Source of the DNA: Puia dinghuensis
GTDB lineage: Bacteria; Bacteroidota; Bacteroidia; Chitinophagales; Chitinophagaceae
Assembly: GCF_014642875.1 (NCBI RefSeq)
Contig: NZ_BMJC01000002.1
Location: 186,001-250,000 of the forward strand
Direction: 5' to 3'
DNA: 64,000 nt
Shown: one piece after another, positions 51,779 through 62,635 of the stretch
How positions within the stretch are numbered: position 1 is the first letter of the stretch
Layout of the letters: each line of letters begins with the position of its first letter
Position numbers and translations under genes: made by a program
Notes under the pieces: model-generated
Told to the model about the DNA's origin: nothing
Database searches by the model: none
What the model saw: the letters and a program-made list of their open reading frames with translations, nothing else

Positions 51779-51810
51779 TTTGGTAGACTAATAGCCATCC
51801 CCTATCTTGC
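51779..51810 (+). promoter_or_regulatory. Promoter of the tRNA-Cys-like gene
   Basis: TTTG (51779-51782), 20-base spacer, TATCTTGC (51803-51810), one mismatch to TAnnTTTG. Spacing fits the Bacteroidota -33/-7 layout and would start transcription within a few bases of 51820. Confidence 0.5.
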
Positions 51811-51819
51811 ATCCATAAG

Positions 51820-51890
51820 AGTTACGTGGCCGAGCGGCGAGGCGGAGGTCAGCAAGACCTTTTAGGGGGGTTCGACTCCTTCCGTAACTG
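51820..51890 (+). tRNA. Divergent tRNA-Cys-like gene (GCA loop, A33, G73)
   Basis: A 71-base cloverleaf: acceptor AGTTACG/CGTAACT (seven perfect pairs), D-arm GGCCGAGCGGCGAGGC, anticodon stem GAGGT/ACCTT, loop CAGCAAG (GCA at anticodon positions but A instead of U at 33), variable loop TTAG, T-stem GGGGG/CCTTC with two G-T pairs, T-loop TTCGACT, discriminator G. It matches tRNA-Cys (20649-20719) at 47 of 71 positions, and many differences are paired and compensating. No CCA is encoded. Lack of U33 and of U73 makes a normal role in translation doubtful. Confidence 0.6.
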
Positions 51891-51997
51891 CACAGGCATA
51901 CCCATCGATTTTTATGGCAACAATGGTTAGACCTTTGCGGGTGGTGTTTCTACACTACCCTTTTTTTATGCCCGCATCAGCCCACCGCCACCCGCCC

Positions 51998-52249
51998 TCA
52001 TGGCTGCGGCCACATCCTCAGCTCCCACCGTTTCGGCTTCATCGCCAGCGCATTCGGCATCCTGTCCCCACTCCTGACCCGCACCACCGGCATCCGCTCC
52101 ACCTTCGCCCTGTCCGGCACAAGACAGGCCATCCCATCGGGCCGCATGACCCGCACCGAATCACCGCCTCCGGGCCGCCACACCATCTGCCCCCTAACGA
52201 CAAAAGGCCCTGCCACCAGCAGGACAACATACAGTATTTTCATACGCAT
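51998..52249 (-). CDS. Small secreted protein, hypothetical
   Basis: An 83-residue frame with a convincing signal peptide (MRMKILYVVLLVAGPFVVRG) and a basic, proline- and methionine-rich mature part (DGMACLVPDRAKVERMPVVR, LAMKPKRWELRMWPQP). Its opposite-strand frames are also open because of high GC, so the call rests mainly on the signal peptide and on there being no competing gene. No family recognised. Its start lies about 360 bases from the tRNA-like gene; the region 51891-51997 between has nothing recognisable. Confidence 0.5.
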   Translation of the reverse strand: MRMKILYVVLLVAGPFVVRGQMVWRPGGGDSVRVMRPDGMACLVPDRAKVERMPVVRVRSGDRMPNALAMKPKRWELRMWPQP

Positions 52250-52294
52250 ATTTTCCTCCCGGATGCAGGGCCCCGCCCTATTACATAAAAAAAT

Positions 52295-53923
52295 TTACCT
52301 TATTTTCTTCCACGCATTGATCAGCCCATTCGTCGACGAATCATGGCTCTTCACCTCCCCATCTCCCTGCAACTCCGGCAGGATCTTCCCCGCCAGCTGC
52401 TTGCCCAGCTCAACCCCCCACTGGTCGAAAGTGAAGATATTCCAGATCACCCCCTGCACAAAGATCTTATGCTCATACAACGCGATCAATTCCCCAAGCG
52501 TAAACGGCGTAATCTCCTTTATAAGGAAGGAATTCGTCGGCCGGTTGCCGCTGAACTTCTTATAAGGGATCAGCTCCGCCGGAACCTTCTCCGCCTGCAA
52601 TTCCGCCTCATTCTTTCCATTCATCAAGGCCTCCGTCTGAGCAAAGAAATTCGACAGCAGCTTGGCATGATGGTCCCCCAGGGGATTATGACTCCGGGCC
52701 GGCGCGATAAAATCACAAGGGATCAGGATACTCCCCTGGTGGATCAGCTGGTAGAAAGCATGCTGTCCGTTGGTGCCGGGTTCCCCCCAGACAACCGGCC
52801 CCGTGTGCCACTCCACCGGCTTGCCATTGCGATCGACACTCTTACCATTGCTCTCCATATTCCCCTGCTGGAAATAGGCGGCAAACCGGTGCATATACTG
52901 ATCGTAGGGAAGGATAGCCTCCGTCTGCGATCCAAAGAAATCAGTGTACCAAAGCCCGATCACGGCCATCGTCACCGGAATATTCTTCTCGAAAGGCGTC
53001 GTCCTGAAATGCACATCCGTCTGATGCGCACCCTTCAGCAACAGCTCGAAGTTGTCATACCCGACAGTCAGCGCGATGGACAGCCCGATAGCGCTCCACA
53101 GGGAATAACGTCCGCCGACCCAATCCCAAAACTCGAACATATTGGCCTTGTCGATGCCAAACTTTGTCACCTCTTTCTCATTGGTGGACAGGGCGGCAAA
53201 ATGCTTGGCGACATGCGCCTCATCCTTTGCGGATCTCAGAAACCAGTCGCGGGCCGAATGCGCATTGGTCATCGTCTCCTGAGTGGTAAAGGTCTTGGAG
53301 GCGACAAGGAAAAGCGTCTCTTCTGGTGTCACCTTCTTCAGCGTCTCTACGATATGCGTAGCATCGACATTGCTGACAAAATAGGCCTGCATCCCCTCTT
53401 TCCAATAAGGCCGCAGGGCCTCGGTCACCATCACCGGACCCAGGTCGCTGCCCCCGATGCCGATATTGACGATGTATTTTATCTTCTTACCCGTATACCC
53501 CTTCCATTCCCCGCTGTGGATGCGGGCGCAAAAATCCTTCATCTGGGCCAGCACACGCAGCACATCGGGCATCACATCCTTGCCGTCGCTGTACACCGGC
53601 TTTCCCGGCAGATTCCGCAGGGCCGTGTGCAACACGCTCCGGTTCTCCGTTGCATTGATCTTCTCACCGGTGAACATCGCCTCGATCGCGGCTGGAACCT
53701 TGCTCTCTACAGCGAGACTGCGCAAGAGCTCGAGGGTCTTTTCCGAAAAAATGTTCTTGGAGTAGTCGAAGAGGATGTCATCCAGCCTCAGCGAATGATG
53801 CTCAAACCTGCCGGGCTCGGCTGCAAAGAGCTGGCGCATATGCACGCCCTTCATCTCCTTATCATAATGGTTCTGCAGATCCTGCCAGGCTTTCGTTTCT
53901 TTGGGTGATACTTTCGGAAACAT
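52295..53923 (-). CDS. pgi: Glucose-6-phosphate isomerase
   Basis: A 542-residue phosphoglucose isomerase of glycolysis and gluconeogenesis. Both PROSITE-like signatures are visible: [18 protein letters not shown] near residue 275 and the [11 protein letters not shown] region toward the C-terminus, with [17 protein letters not shown] (phosphate-binding) near 150 and the catalytic Lys region [13 protein letters not shown] near 510. It is followed upstream on the same strand by a threonine aldolase gene 39 bases away. The antisense strand is open over most of the gene, a GC effect. Confidence 0.95.
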   Translation of the reverse strand: MFPKVSPKETKAWQDLQNHYDKEMKGVHMRQLFAAEPGRFEHHSLRLDDILFDYSKNIFSEKTLELLRSLAVESKVPAAIEAMFTGEKINATENRSVLHTALRNLPGKPVYSDGKDVMPDVLRVLAQMKDFCARIHSGEWKGYTGKKIKYIVNIGIGGSDLGPVMVTEALRPYWKEGMQAYFVSNVDATHIVETLKKVTPEETLFLVASKTFTTQETMTNAHSARDWFLRSAKDEAHVAKHFAALSTNEKEVTKFGIDKANMFEFWDWVGGRYSLWSAIGLSIALTVGYDNFELLLKGAHQTDVHFRTTPFEKNIPVTMAVIGLWYTDFFGSQTEAILPYDQYMHRFAAYFQQGNMESNGKSVDRNGKPVEWHTGPVVWGEPGTNGQHAFYQLIHQGSILIPCDFIAPARSHNPLGDHHAKLLSNFFAQTEALMNGKNEAELQAEKVPAELIPYKKFSGNRPTNSFLIKEITPFTLGELIALYEHKIFVQGVIWNIFTFDQWGVELGKQLAGKILPELQGDGEVKSHDSSTNGLINAWKKIR

Positions 53924-53962
53924 AAGGAAAATCTTTTTTATTTGGGTGTTAACAAAGCGATT

Positions 53963-54982
53963 TTATAATTGTTCGATCACGGCAATCACCTCACCGACCA
54001 TCTCCGGCGTAACATCCAGGTGCGTGACCATCCTTATCTGGTTGCCGCCAATGGCGATGCAGAAAATTCCTTTCTGTCGCAACTCCTGGGACAGACCCTT
54101 GGCGCAATCCACGGTGTCTCCCGTCTCGAAAATAATGATATTCGTCTCGACAGGCATCACGCTATGGACAAAATCCTTCTTCTCCAGCGCCGCAGCGATC
54201 TGCCGGGCATGCGCATGATCCTCCGCCAGCCTGTCGATATGATGTTCCAATGCATAGAGGCCGGAGGCTGCCATAAACCCGGCCTGACGCATCCCCCCGC
54301 CCAACACCTTCCGCACCCGGCGGGCCTGGCGGATAAAAGCAGCCGGTCCGATCAGGATACTGCCTATCGGACAACCCAACCCCTTATTCAAACACACCGA
54401 TATGCTGTCAAAAAGGACGCCGTATTCCCGCGCAGGCTTACCCGTAGCCACCAGGGCATTGAAAAGTCTCGCCCCATCGAGATGTAATTTCAGGTGGTTA
54501 TCGCTACACACCTGCCTTATCTTCTTCATTTCATCGAAGTCATAACAGCTGCCCCCACCCCTGTTGCAGGTGTTCTCCAACGTGACAAGGGAAGTACGGG
54601 GGCGGTGAACATCATCCGGGTTGATGGCAAGCGACACCTGCTCGGCCGTGATCCGGCCCCGGTCACCCTCCAGCGCCCGGACACTCGAGCCGGAATTGAA
54701 GGCAATGCCGCCACCCTCATAAATATAGACATGGGCATTCCGTTCGGCAATCACCTCATCTCCCGGTTGGGTATGACACTTAATCGCTATTTGATTGGAC
54801 ATCGTCCCGCTGGGACAATAAAGCGCCGCTTCCATCCCGAAGAGCCGGGCAGCCATGGCTTCTAATTGATTCACCGTAGGGTCTTCGCCGAAAACATCAT
54901 CCCCCACCTGAGCCCTGAACATAGCTTCCAGCATGGCGGGTGTCGGACGCGTAACGGTATCCGAACGAAGGTCAATGGGCAT
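53963..54982 (-). CDS. Low-specificity L-threonine aldolase
   Basis: A 339-residue PLP-dependent aldolase splitting L-threonine (and allo-threonine) to glycine and acetaldehyde. Diagnostic parts are [18 protein letters not shown] at the N-terminus, [19 protein letters not shown], and the PLP-lysine region [16 protein letters not shown] near residue 200; [13 protein letters not shown] supplies the PLP-contacting Asp. The GGGMRQAG loop follows. It lies 39 bases upstream of pgi and nine bases downstream of the membrane protein gene at 54992, so all three may share a transcript. Confidence 0.93.
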   Translation of the reverse strand: MPIDLRSDTVTRPTPAMLEAMFRAQVGDDVFGEDPTVNQLEAMAARLFGMEAALYCPSGTMSNQIAIKCHTQPGDEVIAERNAHVYIYEGGGIAFNSGSSVRALEGDRGRITAEQVSLAINPDDVHRPRTSLVTLENTCNRGGGSCYDFDEMKKIRQVCSDNHLKLHLDGARLFNALVATGKPAREYGVLFDSISVCLNKGLGCPIGSILIGPAAFIRQARRVRKVLGGGMRQAGFMAASGLYALEHHIDRLAEDHAHARQIAAALEKKDFVHSVMPVETNIIIFETGDTVDCAKGLSQELRQKGIFCIAIGGNQIRMVTHLDVTPEMVGEVIAVIEQL

Positions 54983-54991
54983 AAAGTCTGT

Positions 54992-55633
54992 TTAGGAGCG
55001 CAATTTAAGGCGAAATGGCCAGACCAATCGCCCCTCATTGACAACCATTAACAGATAAATAAGATCGAAGATTACAATAAGACCGCCGGCAAATGCAAGG
55101 AATTTCGCATGCCAGACATAGAAGATGATAGTATAACTGCCCGTACCGATCAATTTGGCAACCGCGATCCCAACCGACTGCCCCGAAAGATTTCCCCGCG
55201 AATTGATCATGTTGATATAAAGGACGGACATCGTTAAATTCATCATATACGCCATATTGGCGCCATAGGTGTCGTGCAATTCCCTGGTAGCAAACCAAAT
55301 GATGGCAAAAGCCGTGGCAAGGATGAAGAAAGAATAGGGATAAAAGTATTTAGTACTGATCCTCTGCGGCCAGTCCCGCTTTCCATACCGGAAATAGGTG
55401 TACAGGATCCCGATATCCAGCAGAAACCACGCTCCGTTCACCGCCCGGTGCACCGGATTCCCGTCATTAAAAATGGTAGCAAAACAAAATTCCCAGCAAA
55501 TATTAAAGGCCAGCGAGATAAATGGCATCCCGTATGTCTTATCTCGAAAACCGCGTAAAATAATGAGGATATATGCGACAGACCATGCTGTGCCGCTCAC
55601 TACATATAGCGCCTGGTTTAGAAACTCGATCAT
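54992..55633 (-). CDS. Seven-helix membrane protein resembling Pyr4/PaxB-type terpene cyclases
   Basis: A 213-residue protein with about seven transmembrane helices. The first part (VSGTAWSVAYILIILRGFRD, KTYGMPFISLAFNICWEFCF) strongly recalls the membrane-bound meroterpenoid cyclase family typified by fungal Pyr4, PaxB and AtmB, with its G-x-x-D-x-x-Y-x-M-P turn and the conserved Glu in N-x-x-WE; a second conserved acidic residue in this family would correspond to FDLIYLLMV near residue 196. Bacterial homologues exist. No prenyl-substrate genes adjoin; a UbiA-like enzyme lies 51 kb away. The assignment is from remembered patterns, and any DUF-type seven-helix protein is the alternative. Confidence 0.5.
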   Translation of the reverse strand: MIEFLNQALYVVSGTAWSVAYILIILRGFRDKTYGMPFISLAFNICWEFCFATIFNDGNPVHRAVNGAWFLLDIGILYTYFRYGKRDWPQRISTKYFYPYSFFILATAFAIIWFATRELHDTYGANMAYMMNLTMSVLYINMINSRGNLSGQSVGIAVAKLIGTGSYTIIFYVWHAKFLAFAGGLIVIFDLIYLLMVVNEGRLVWPFRLKLRS

Positions 55634-55872
55634 GTTTAGGGAAAGGGGATTTACCCTAAATTACGAAATTCGCTACTTATATACTAAGCGTTTCCACTTA
55701 TTTCCAGGGGCAGACCCTGCCCCCAAAAGCTATAGCACGCCCTAAGGGCTTGAAAAGCATAGTATTTTTACTAACCCCCGATGTAAAAATTACCCAAACG
55801 CCCTCTCCCGCAAGATAGCTTTACACCCCCTGTCCTACCCCGGCACGACCACCTTTTACTCCATCAGGACGT

Positions 55873-55903
55873 AAAAAAAGTGGCCCCCCTACGGCGGGCC
55901 ACT
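55873..55903 (-). terminator. Terminator of the YtxH gene
   Basis: On the minus strand, AGTGGCC/GGCCACT stem (55879-55885 with 55897-55903) followed by seven T. The rest of 55634-55974 contains a GGGGCAG/CTGCCCC hairpin near 55707 but no gene. Confidence 0.75.
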
Positions 55904-55974
55904 CCGGAGCCTTACGGGGCCCCATTCCTGTTCGACAAGCATTGCGCCCTCCGGCGACCATCCATGGCGTCAGC

Positions 55975-56277
55975 CTAGGACATAACATGTTCTTTAATGT
56001 GGTTGCCTTTTTCTTTGGCGGCCTTGATCAGTTCAAGCACGTGGTTGCGGACATCCTCTCTCATGCCTTCCACCTCTTTCTCGAAGATATCCTTCAGCTC
56101 GTCCAATTCATCGATGGCAGCACCCCTCAGCTGCCGCAGTTTCCGTTTCAGCGACTCGGCAGTGTCGGCAATACGTTGACGAGTCTCCTTTCCCTCAGCC
56201 GGGGCGACAAGGATACCGATAGCTACTCCTGCGACAAGCCCCGATAAGGCGCCTATCATGACTTTCTGCGCATTCAT
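55975..56277 (-). CDS. YtxH domain protein
   Basis: A 100-residue protein: one N-terminal glycine-rich membrane helix (VMIGALSGLVAGVAIGILVA) with the PAEGKETRQRI turn typical of YtxH/gas-vesicle-like DUF948 neighbours, then a long charged coiled coil (DELDELKDIFEKEVEGMRED, VRNHVLELIKAAKEKGNHIK). YtxH proteins are stress-induced in Bacillus; function unknown. ATG 56277 is used as it directly starts MNAQKVM. A terminator follows. It is transcribed alone. Confidence 0.8.
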   Translation of the reverse strand: MNAQKVMIGALSGLVAGVAIGILVAPAEGKETRQRIADTAESLKRKLRQLRGAAIDELDELKDIFEKEVEGMREDVRNHVLELIKAAKEKGNHIKEHVMS

Positions 56278-56410
56278 ATTAGTATTTTTTAGAAGTGAAT
56301 AATGGTAAATGTAGCCGTTGGATACTTTGCTATTTTCAATAACAATGCCGGAAATCGTTAAAGGTGACGCAGGCATTCTTTATCCGCAGCATTGGGCAAT
56401 TTTCTCCCCA

Positions 56411-58802
56411 TCATTCACTACGCAGAGCGTCCACCGGATTCCCCCTCGCCGCCCGCAGACTCCGAAACAACACCGTCGCCAGCGACACCCCCAGCAGCCC
56501 CAGCCCCGCCAGCACAAATATCCACCAGGGAACATCCGTCCGGTAAGTAAAATCCTCCAGCCACCGGTTCATCACCAACCAGGACAGGGGCCAGGCAATG
56601 ACCACCGCCAGCAACACCGGGCGCAGAAAATCCCGCGACAACAATCCCCCTATCGACGCGGCAGAAGCCCCCATCACCTTGCGGATACCAATCTCCTTCA
56701 CCCGCTGCTGGGCCGAGAAGGTCGCCAGCGCAAACAACCCCAGACAGGCGATCATCACCGTTATAACGGTAAACATCCCAAAAAGACCAGCCAGCCGGTC
56801 CTCTGCCTTATATTGACGGTCGAAAGCCTCATCCGCAAAATCGAACTCGAAAGCAGTCTGCTTATCATACTTCGAAAAGATCTTGCGAATGGCATCCACC
56901 GTCGCCGGTATATTGACATGCGTCTTGATCTTGCCCAGCAGACAGCCGCTCATCCCACCCCAGGTCGAAGCCGTATCCCTGTCGATCAGGATGCCGAGCG
57001 AACCGATCTTGCTTCTCAATGACCCGTAATTGAAATCCTTTAACACCCCCGCAACCTGCTGTTTGTCGCCGGCAATGTCCAGCGACTGGCCAATCGGGTC
57101 ACCGCTGATGCCAAGGGTCCTCACCGCTGTTTCATTCAGTATCCAATGCTTTCCGTCCCCAAGAACACCTTCATCCACCGGCTTGTCCTGCCATTGCAAT
57201 CCCAGCAGCGAAATAAAGCCATCGTCCACATGCATCATAAACACCTGTACCGCCTTATCCGCCCCCGGCCCCTTTACTGCCAAGCCATCCATTCCCCCAT
57301 ACATCGGGTAATGCGATGTTGCCGCTGCTGCGATCCCGGGCAACGCTTCCACCTCCCGTTTAAAAGCCGCATAATGCACCATCTTGTGAAAAGGGATCAT
57401 CACCACATTGTCGCGGTCGACCCCCGTCTCGGTATTGCGGATATAATACAACTCTTTTTCAATGATGATACTGCAAAGCACCAGCGATAGAGAGATCGCG
57501 AACTGTAAAAAGATGAACCCCTTCCGCACCCGCTCCGCTCCACGTCGCCGGGCTTAGCTTTCCATACAGCACCATCACCGGCTTAAAGGCCGACAACACA
57601 AGCGAAGGATAGCTCCCTGAAAGGACGATCACCACCACCAGCAGTCCGCCAAAGGCGGCAAGCACAAGCGGGTCGAGCAAAAAGGCACTGTCGATCTTCA
57701 TCTGCAACAACCCGAAGAACGTAGACCGCAGCAGCAGGAAAAGCAGCGTCCCAAGAGCAAAGGAAAGCAGCGCATACACCGCCGACTCTGTATAGAATTG
57801 CCCCGCGATCCTGCTTCGACCCGCTCCCAGAACCTTACGCACCCCTACCTCTTTGGCCCTCACCGACGCCCGCGCGGTGGCCAGGCTCATATAATTGATC
57901 AACGCCAGCAACAACACCAACCCTGCCACCAGCGGAAAGAATTGCAAATAGCGGATATTGCTGCTGTCGCCAAAATTGTTATGCAGATGCACATCGCCGA
58001 TGGCCGACAAAAAATAATGATCCCTGTCCTTCTCCGGCTGGCCGGGTACGATGGACAATCGGTCGAGGGTCCGCGCTACCCGGTCCGCAGCGCCTGCATT
58101 CTTCAACAACAGCCAGGTCCTGATCATGCCCCCCTGCACGGAAACCGGGTTCTCTATCCACTTGTATTCAGGCATCGCCGGCATGCTGCTAAGAGAAACG
58201 ACAACATCAAAGGGAATGCTGGTATTGGAAGGGGGGTCTGCCGCAACCCCTGTAACCTCAAGGTCATCACGGCCATTCAGCCGCAGCATCTGGCCAACAG
58301 GTTCCTTTTTTCCGAAATATTTTCTGGCCGTCCGCTCAGTCAGCACCACCGTTTTAGGCCGATCCAAAACCCTCACCGGGTCGCCCTTCAACAACCGGAA
58401 AGAAAAGAACCGGAAAAAATTACTGTCGGCAAAGAGGAAATTGTTTTTCTCCGTAAAAGCAACACCCGGTATCATCCGGCTCTCCATATTCATCGGCCTG
58501 GAGTCCTCATAAACCCGGACAAAACTCTCGACATCGTCATCGGCTTGCTTTACCATGGGCCCCGTAGGATAGCTCATCCGCTCCATATTGAAAACGGCAT
58601 CCCCGAATTTGAACGTTCCCGCCACCGAAAATATCCGTTTGGCATTGGCCTGCCACTTGTCATAACTGTGTTCATGCAACACATAAAGCAGTATGGTCAT
58701 ACTCACGGCAATCCCGATCGCCAGACAGCCGATGCTGATCAAGCTATAAAAGGGGTTACGCCGCAGGGTCCGCAAGGCGCTGCGCAGATGATCGATTAGC
58801 AT
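56411..58802 (-). pseudogene. MacB/FtsX-type permease interrupted by a frameshift
   Basis: Two overlapping frames together encode a complete permease of about 796 residues. The first (58802-57459) covers the N-terminal helix, first periplasmic domain and three-helix block with AKEVGVRKVLGAGRSR; the second (57529-56411) the second periplasmic domain and final helices with VKEIGIRKVMGASAAS. Removing one G from the GGG at 57529-57531 (C on plus strand) joins them as ATWSGA then VRKGFIFLQFAISL, matching relatives. So there is a single-base insertion, either a real inactivation or a sequence error. No other damage is visible. Confidence 0.85.
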
Positions 58803-58867
58803 AACCGAATATAACTTATTCCCACGCTCCCTTCCATACCTGTCATCCCAAATTCGTAGCTTTTCCC

Positions 58868-58875
58868 TACCTTTG
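58868..58875 (+). promoter_or_regulatory. -7 promoter box for prfB
   Basis: TACCTTTG matches TAnnTTTG and ends seven bases before the prfB ATG, implying an almost leaderless mRNA. Confidence 0.5.
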
Positions 58876-58882
58876 CGGACTT

Positions 58883-59975
<1,093 letters not shown>

Positions 59976-59989
59976 AAATCGTCACACAC

Positions 59990-61621
59990 ATGAGCATAGG
60001 AACATTCCAATACCCCGCGCCATCCAACGAGCCGGTCCTCACATACGCCCCGGGGACCAAAGAGCGCGAACTCCTCAAGCAGACCCTGAAGCAACTCAAA
60101 AGCATCGAACATGATATCCCGATGTACATCGGGGATAAAGAGGTCCGCACCGGCAAAAAGATCGCCCTGCGCCCCCCGCACGAAATTGCTCATACGCTCG
60201 GCTATTTCCATGAAGGCGACGAAACCCATGTACAACAGGCCATCGACGCCGCGCTCAAAGCAAAGGCCAAATGGACCGCTCTCGCCTGGGAAGACCGCGC
60301 CGCCATCTTCCTGAAAGCCGCCGATCTCATCTCCACAAAATATCGCTCGTACATCAACGGTACGACGATGCTCGGCCAGAGCAAGAACGCCTTCCAGGCC
60401 GAGATCGACAGCGCCTGCGAACTCATCGACTTCCTCCGCTGGAACGTCCATTTCCTCAGCGAGATCTACCGCCAGCAGCCCGTCAGCAGCCCCGGCATTC
60501 ACAACCGCACCGAATGGCGCCCCCTCGAAGGTTTCGTCCTGGCCATTACTCCTTTCAACTTCACCGCCATCGGTGGCAACCTGCCCACTTCCGCAGCCCT
60601 CTGCGGCAACACCGTCATCTGGAAACCCGCCTACACCCAGGTCTTCTCCGCCCAGATGTTTATGCGCATTCTGAAAGAAGCAGGCCTGCCCGATGGCGTT
60701 ATCAACCTCATCTATGTCGACGGCCCCGTGCTCGGAAAAGTATGTTTCGGTCATAAAGACTTTGCCGGCATCCACTTCACCGGCAGCACCGCCGCGTTTA
60801 ACCATATCTATAAGACCATCGGCGAGAACATCAGCCACTACCGCACCTATCCCCGCATCGTCGGCGAGACAGGAGGCAAAGACTTCGTACTGGCCCATGA
60901 AAGCGCCGATGCCGATGTCCTGGCTACGGCCCTGCTCCGCGGCGCCTTCGAATTCCAGGGGCAGAAATGCTCCGCCGCTTCCCGCGCCTACATCCCGGCG
61001 AACCTCGCCGCAAGCGTAAAGGAAAAGCTGGTAGCGGGTATAAAGAGTTTTAAAATAGGCACTGTCGAAGACTTCTCCAATTTCATCAACGCCGTCATCG
61101 ACGAACGCAGCTTCAACAAGATCCAATCCTATCTCGACAAAGTCAAACAAGATCCGACAAAAGCCACTATCCTCGCCGGCGGCAACAGCGATAAAACAAA
61201 AGGTTATTTTATAGAACCCACCGTCATCGAAGCAAAAGACCCGAAATTCGTGACAATGTGCGAAGAGATCTTTGGCCCCGTCCTCACCATCTATGTCTAC
61301 CCCACCGGCGAATTCGAAAAGACCCTCGAATTGGTCGACTCGACATCTCCCTATGCACTCACCGGTAGCATCATCGCACAGGATAGGGCAGCCATCGACC
61401 TTGCCACCAACCGGCTCCGCAATGCCGCCGGTAACTTTTATATCAACGACAAACCCACCGGCGCAGTAGTAGGTCAACAACCCTTTGGCGGGGCCCGCGC
61501 TTCCGGCACCAACGACAAGGCTGGCTCCATGCTCAACCTCTACCGCTGGCTCAGCGCAAGGACCATAAAGGAAACTTTCGTTCCACCCACCGACTATCGG
61601 TATCCCTTCCTCGCTGAATAA
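59990..61621 (+). CDS. pruA: L-glutamate gamma-semialdehyde dehydrogenase
   Basis: A 543-residue aldehyde dehydrogenase of the P5C dehydrogenase type, which oxidises glutamate semialdehyde to glutamate in proline breakdown. Signatures are the catalytic Cys in FQGQKCSAASRAYIP, the general base Glu in RIVGETGGKDFVLAH, the NAD site IHFTGSTAAFNHIYK, and the C-terminal GAVVGQQPFGGARASGTNDK. The N-terminal GTFQYPAPSNEPVLTYAPGT is characteristic of this subfamily rather than of generic ALDHs. No proline dehydrogenase gene lies nearby. It follows prfB by 14 bases. Confidence 0.95.
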   Translation: MSIGTFQYPAPSNEPVLTYAPGTKERELLKQTLKQLKSIEHDIPMYIGDKEVRTGKKIALRPPHEIAHTLGYFHEGDETHVQQAIDAALKAKAKWTALAWEDRAAIFLKAADLISTKYRSYINGTTMLGQSKNAFQAEIDSACELIDFLRWNVHFLSEIYRQQPVSSPGIHNRTEWRPLEGFVLAITPFNFTAIGGNLPTSAALCGNTVIWKPAYTQVFSAQMFMRILKEAGLPDGVINLIYVDGPVLGKVCFGHKDFAGIHFTGSTAAFNHIYKTIGENISHYRTYPRIVGETGGKDFVLAHESADADVLATALLRGAFEFQGQKCSAASRAYIPANLAASVKEKLVAGIKSFKIGTVEDFSNFINAVIDERSFNKIQSYLDKVKQDPTKATILAGGNSDKTKGYFIEPTVIEAKDPKFVTMCEEIFGPVLTIYVYPTGEFEKTLELVDSTSPYALTGSIIAQDRAAIDLATNRLRNAAGNFYINDKPTGAVVGQQPFGGARASGTNDKAGSMLNLYRWLSARTIKETFVPPTDYRYPFLAE

Positions 61622-61821
61622 CGCCCGCCAAACACTGCGGTTATGTGTCTACGTGATAGCATCACGCAGCAATAACATTTTTTTCACAAATTGGGATAAC
61701 ATTAACATACAATACGTAAAATACTGGCTAAAAGGAAAGAACAACCCGATTTGCGCATTTTCTTGGCAATACACAATAAAAAAATGCCCTTTGCGTAGGA
61801 AGGCAGTTAGATATGGGGCAT

Positions 61822-61829
61822 TATCTTTG
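61822..61829 (+). promoter_or_regulatory. -7 promoter box for the outer-membrane barrel gene
   Basis: TATCTTTG matches TAnnTTTG, 30 bases upstream of the ATG at 61860. A small palindrome CGTGAT-AGC-ATCACG lies further upstream near 61651-61665. Confidence 0.55.
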
Positions 61830-61859
61830 CATCCCGTAACAATAAATTAATTCTCAGTT

Positions 61860-62453
61860 ATGAAAAAACTAGCATTAGTCCTTTTTGCAGGTATCTCCTT
61901 CGCAACCGCGCACGCGCAGGTACAGTTCGGGCTAAAAGCTGGCGCTAACTTCGCCACCCAGACAGGCAGCGATGCCGGTGACGCTAAGACGCTGACTAAC
62001 GTCAACGCCGGAGCCTTCCTCCGGCTCGCGATCGCCCCGCATCTCGGCATCCAGCCCGAACTGGTCTATTCCGGGCAAGGTGCAAGCTATGACGTCACCA
62101 ATGGTACCCTGAAATACCATGCGAATTACATGAACATCCCCGTCCTGCTCAAGTATTCCTGGCCCGTGGGTCCTTACGTAGAGACGGGTCCCCAACTGGG
62201 TTTCCTGCTCAGCGCCCACCAAAGTATCAATGGTAACAGTACCAATGATAAGAACAGCTACAATACCACAGACCTCGCCTGGGTATTCGGCGTTGGTGTC
62301 AGGATCCCGCGTAGCCCGGTCGGTATCGACCTCCGTTACAATGTCGGTATTGCCAATGTAGAAGACCGCAACACAACGGGCTCCAACGGCAGCATACGCA
62401 ATGATGTGCTGCAACTGGGCATCACCTATGTCCTGTTCAACGGACTAAGATAG
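61860..62453 (+). CDS. Outer-membrane beta-barrel protein
   Basis: A 197-residue porin-like protein (OMP_b-brl family). Signal peptide MKKLALVLFAGISFATAHAQ, then alternating strands (VQFGLKAGANFATQTGSDAG, NVNAGAFLRLAIAPHLGIQP, ELVYSGQGASYDVTN, NIPVLLKYSWPVGPYVETG) and a terminal strand VLQLGITYVLFNGLR ending in an aromatic/basic tail as barrels do. The GLKAGANFAT start and KYxMPxLLK-like middle motif are typical of PF13568 barrels. Function unknown; probably a structural small barrel. It has its own promoter and a strong terminator. Confidence 0.88.
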   Translation: MKKLALVLFAGISFATAHAQVQFGLKAGANFATQTGSDAGDAKTLTNVNAGAFLRLAIAPHLGIQPELVYSGQGASYDVTNGTLKYHANYMNIPVLLKYSWPVGPYVETGPQLGFLLSAHQSINGNSTNDKNSYNTTDLAWVFGVGVRIPRSPVGIDLRYNVGIANVEDRNTTGSNGSIRNDVLQLGITYVLFNGLR

Positions 62454-62495
62454 TCTCGTTTGTTTTTAGAAGTTTGTATAGAATGTTTGCAAGAA

Positions 62496-62525
62496 GCGGC
62501 CGCCCGGAGGGCGGCCGCCTTGTTT
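62496..62525 (+). terminator. Terminator after the barrel gene
   Basis: Perfect 10-bp GC stem GCGGCCGCCC (62496-62505) and GGGCGGCCGC (62509-62518), 3-base loop, then CTTGTTTT. Confidence 0.85.
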
Positions 62526-62581
62526 TAATCCACAATTAAAAAAAATTTGTACCCATTTATCAAAATACCCACTTAGTAGTA

Positions 62582-62611
62582 TTGCGTATTCGCCCTTCCA
62601 CGATAGCTTTG
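62582..62611 (+). promoter_or_regulatory. -33/-7 promoter of the second barrel gene
   Basis: TTG (62582-62584), 19-base spacer, TAGCTTTG (62604-62611): a full match to the Bacteroidota promoter including spacing, 25 bases before the ATG. Confidence 0.7.
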
Positions 62612-62635
62612 CCCCCAACCATAAAACACTCACGT

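Noticed and set aside
52343-53908. A 521-codon open frame antisense to pgi
   Set aside because: pgi has both family signatures; the antisense frame has no recognisable domain.
57459-57531. Programmed frameshift as the explanation for the split permease
   Set aside because: There is no slippery heptamer with stimulatory Shine-Dalgarno or pseudoknot-like element, and the other permeases in the window are single frames.
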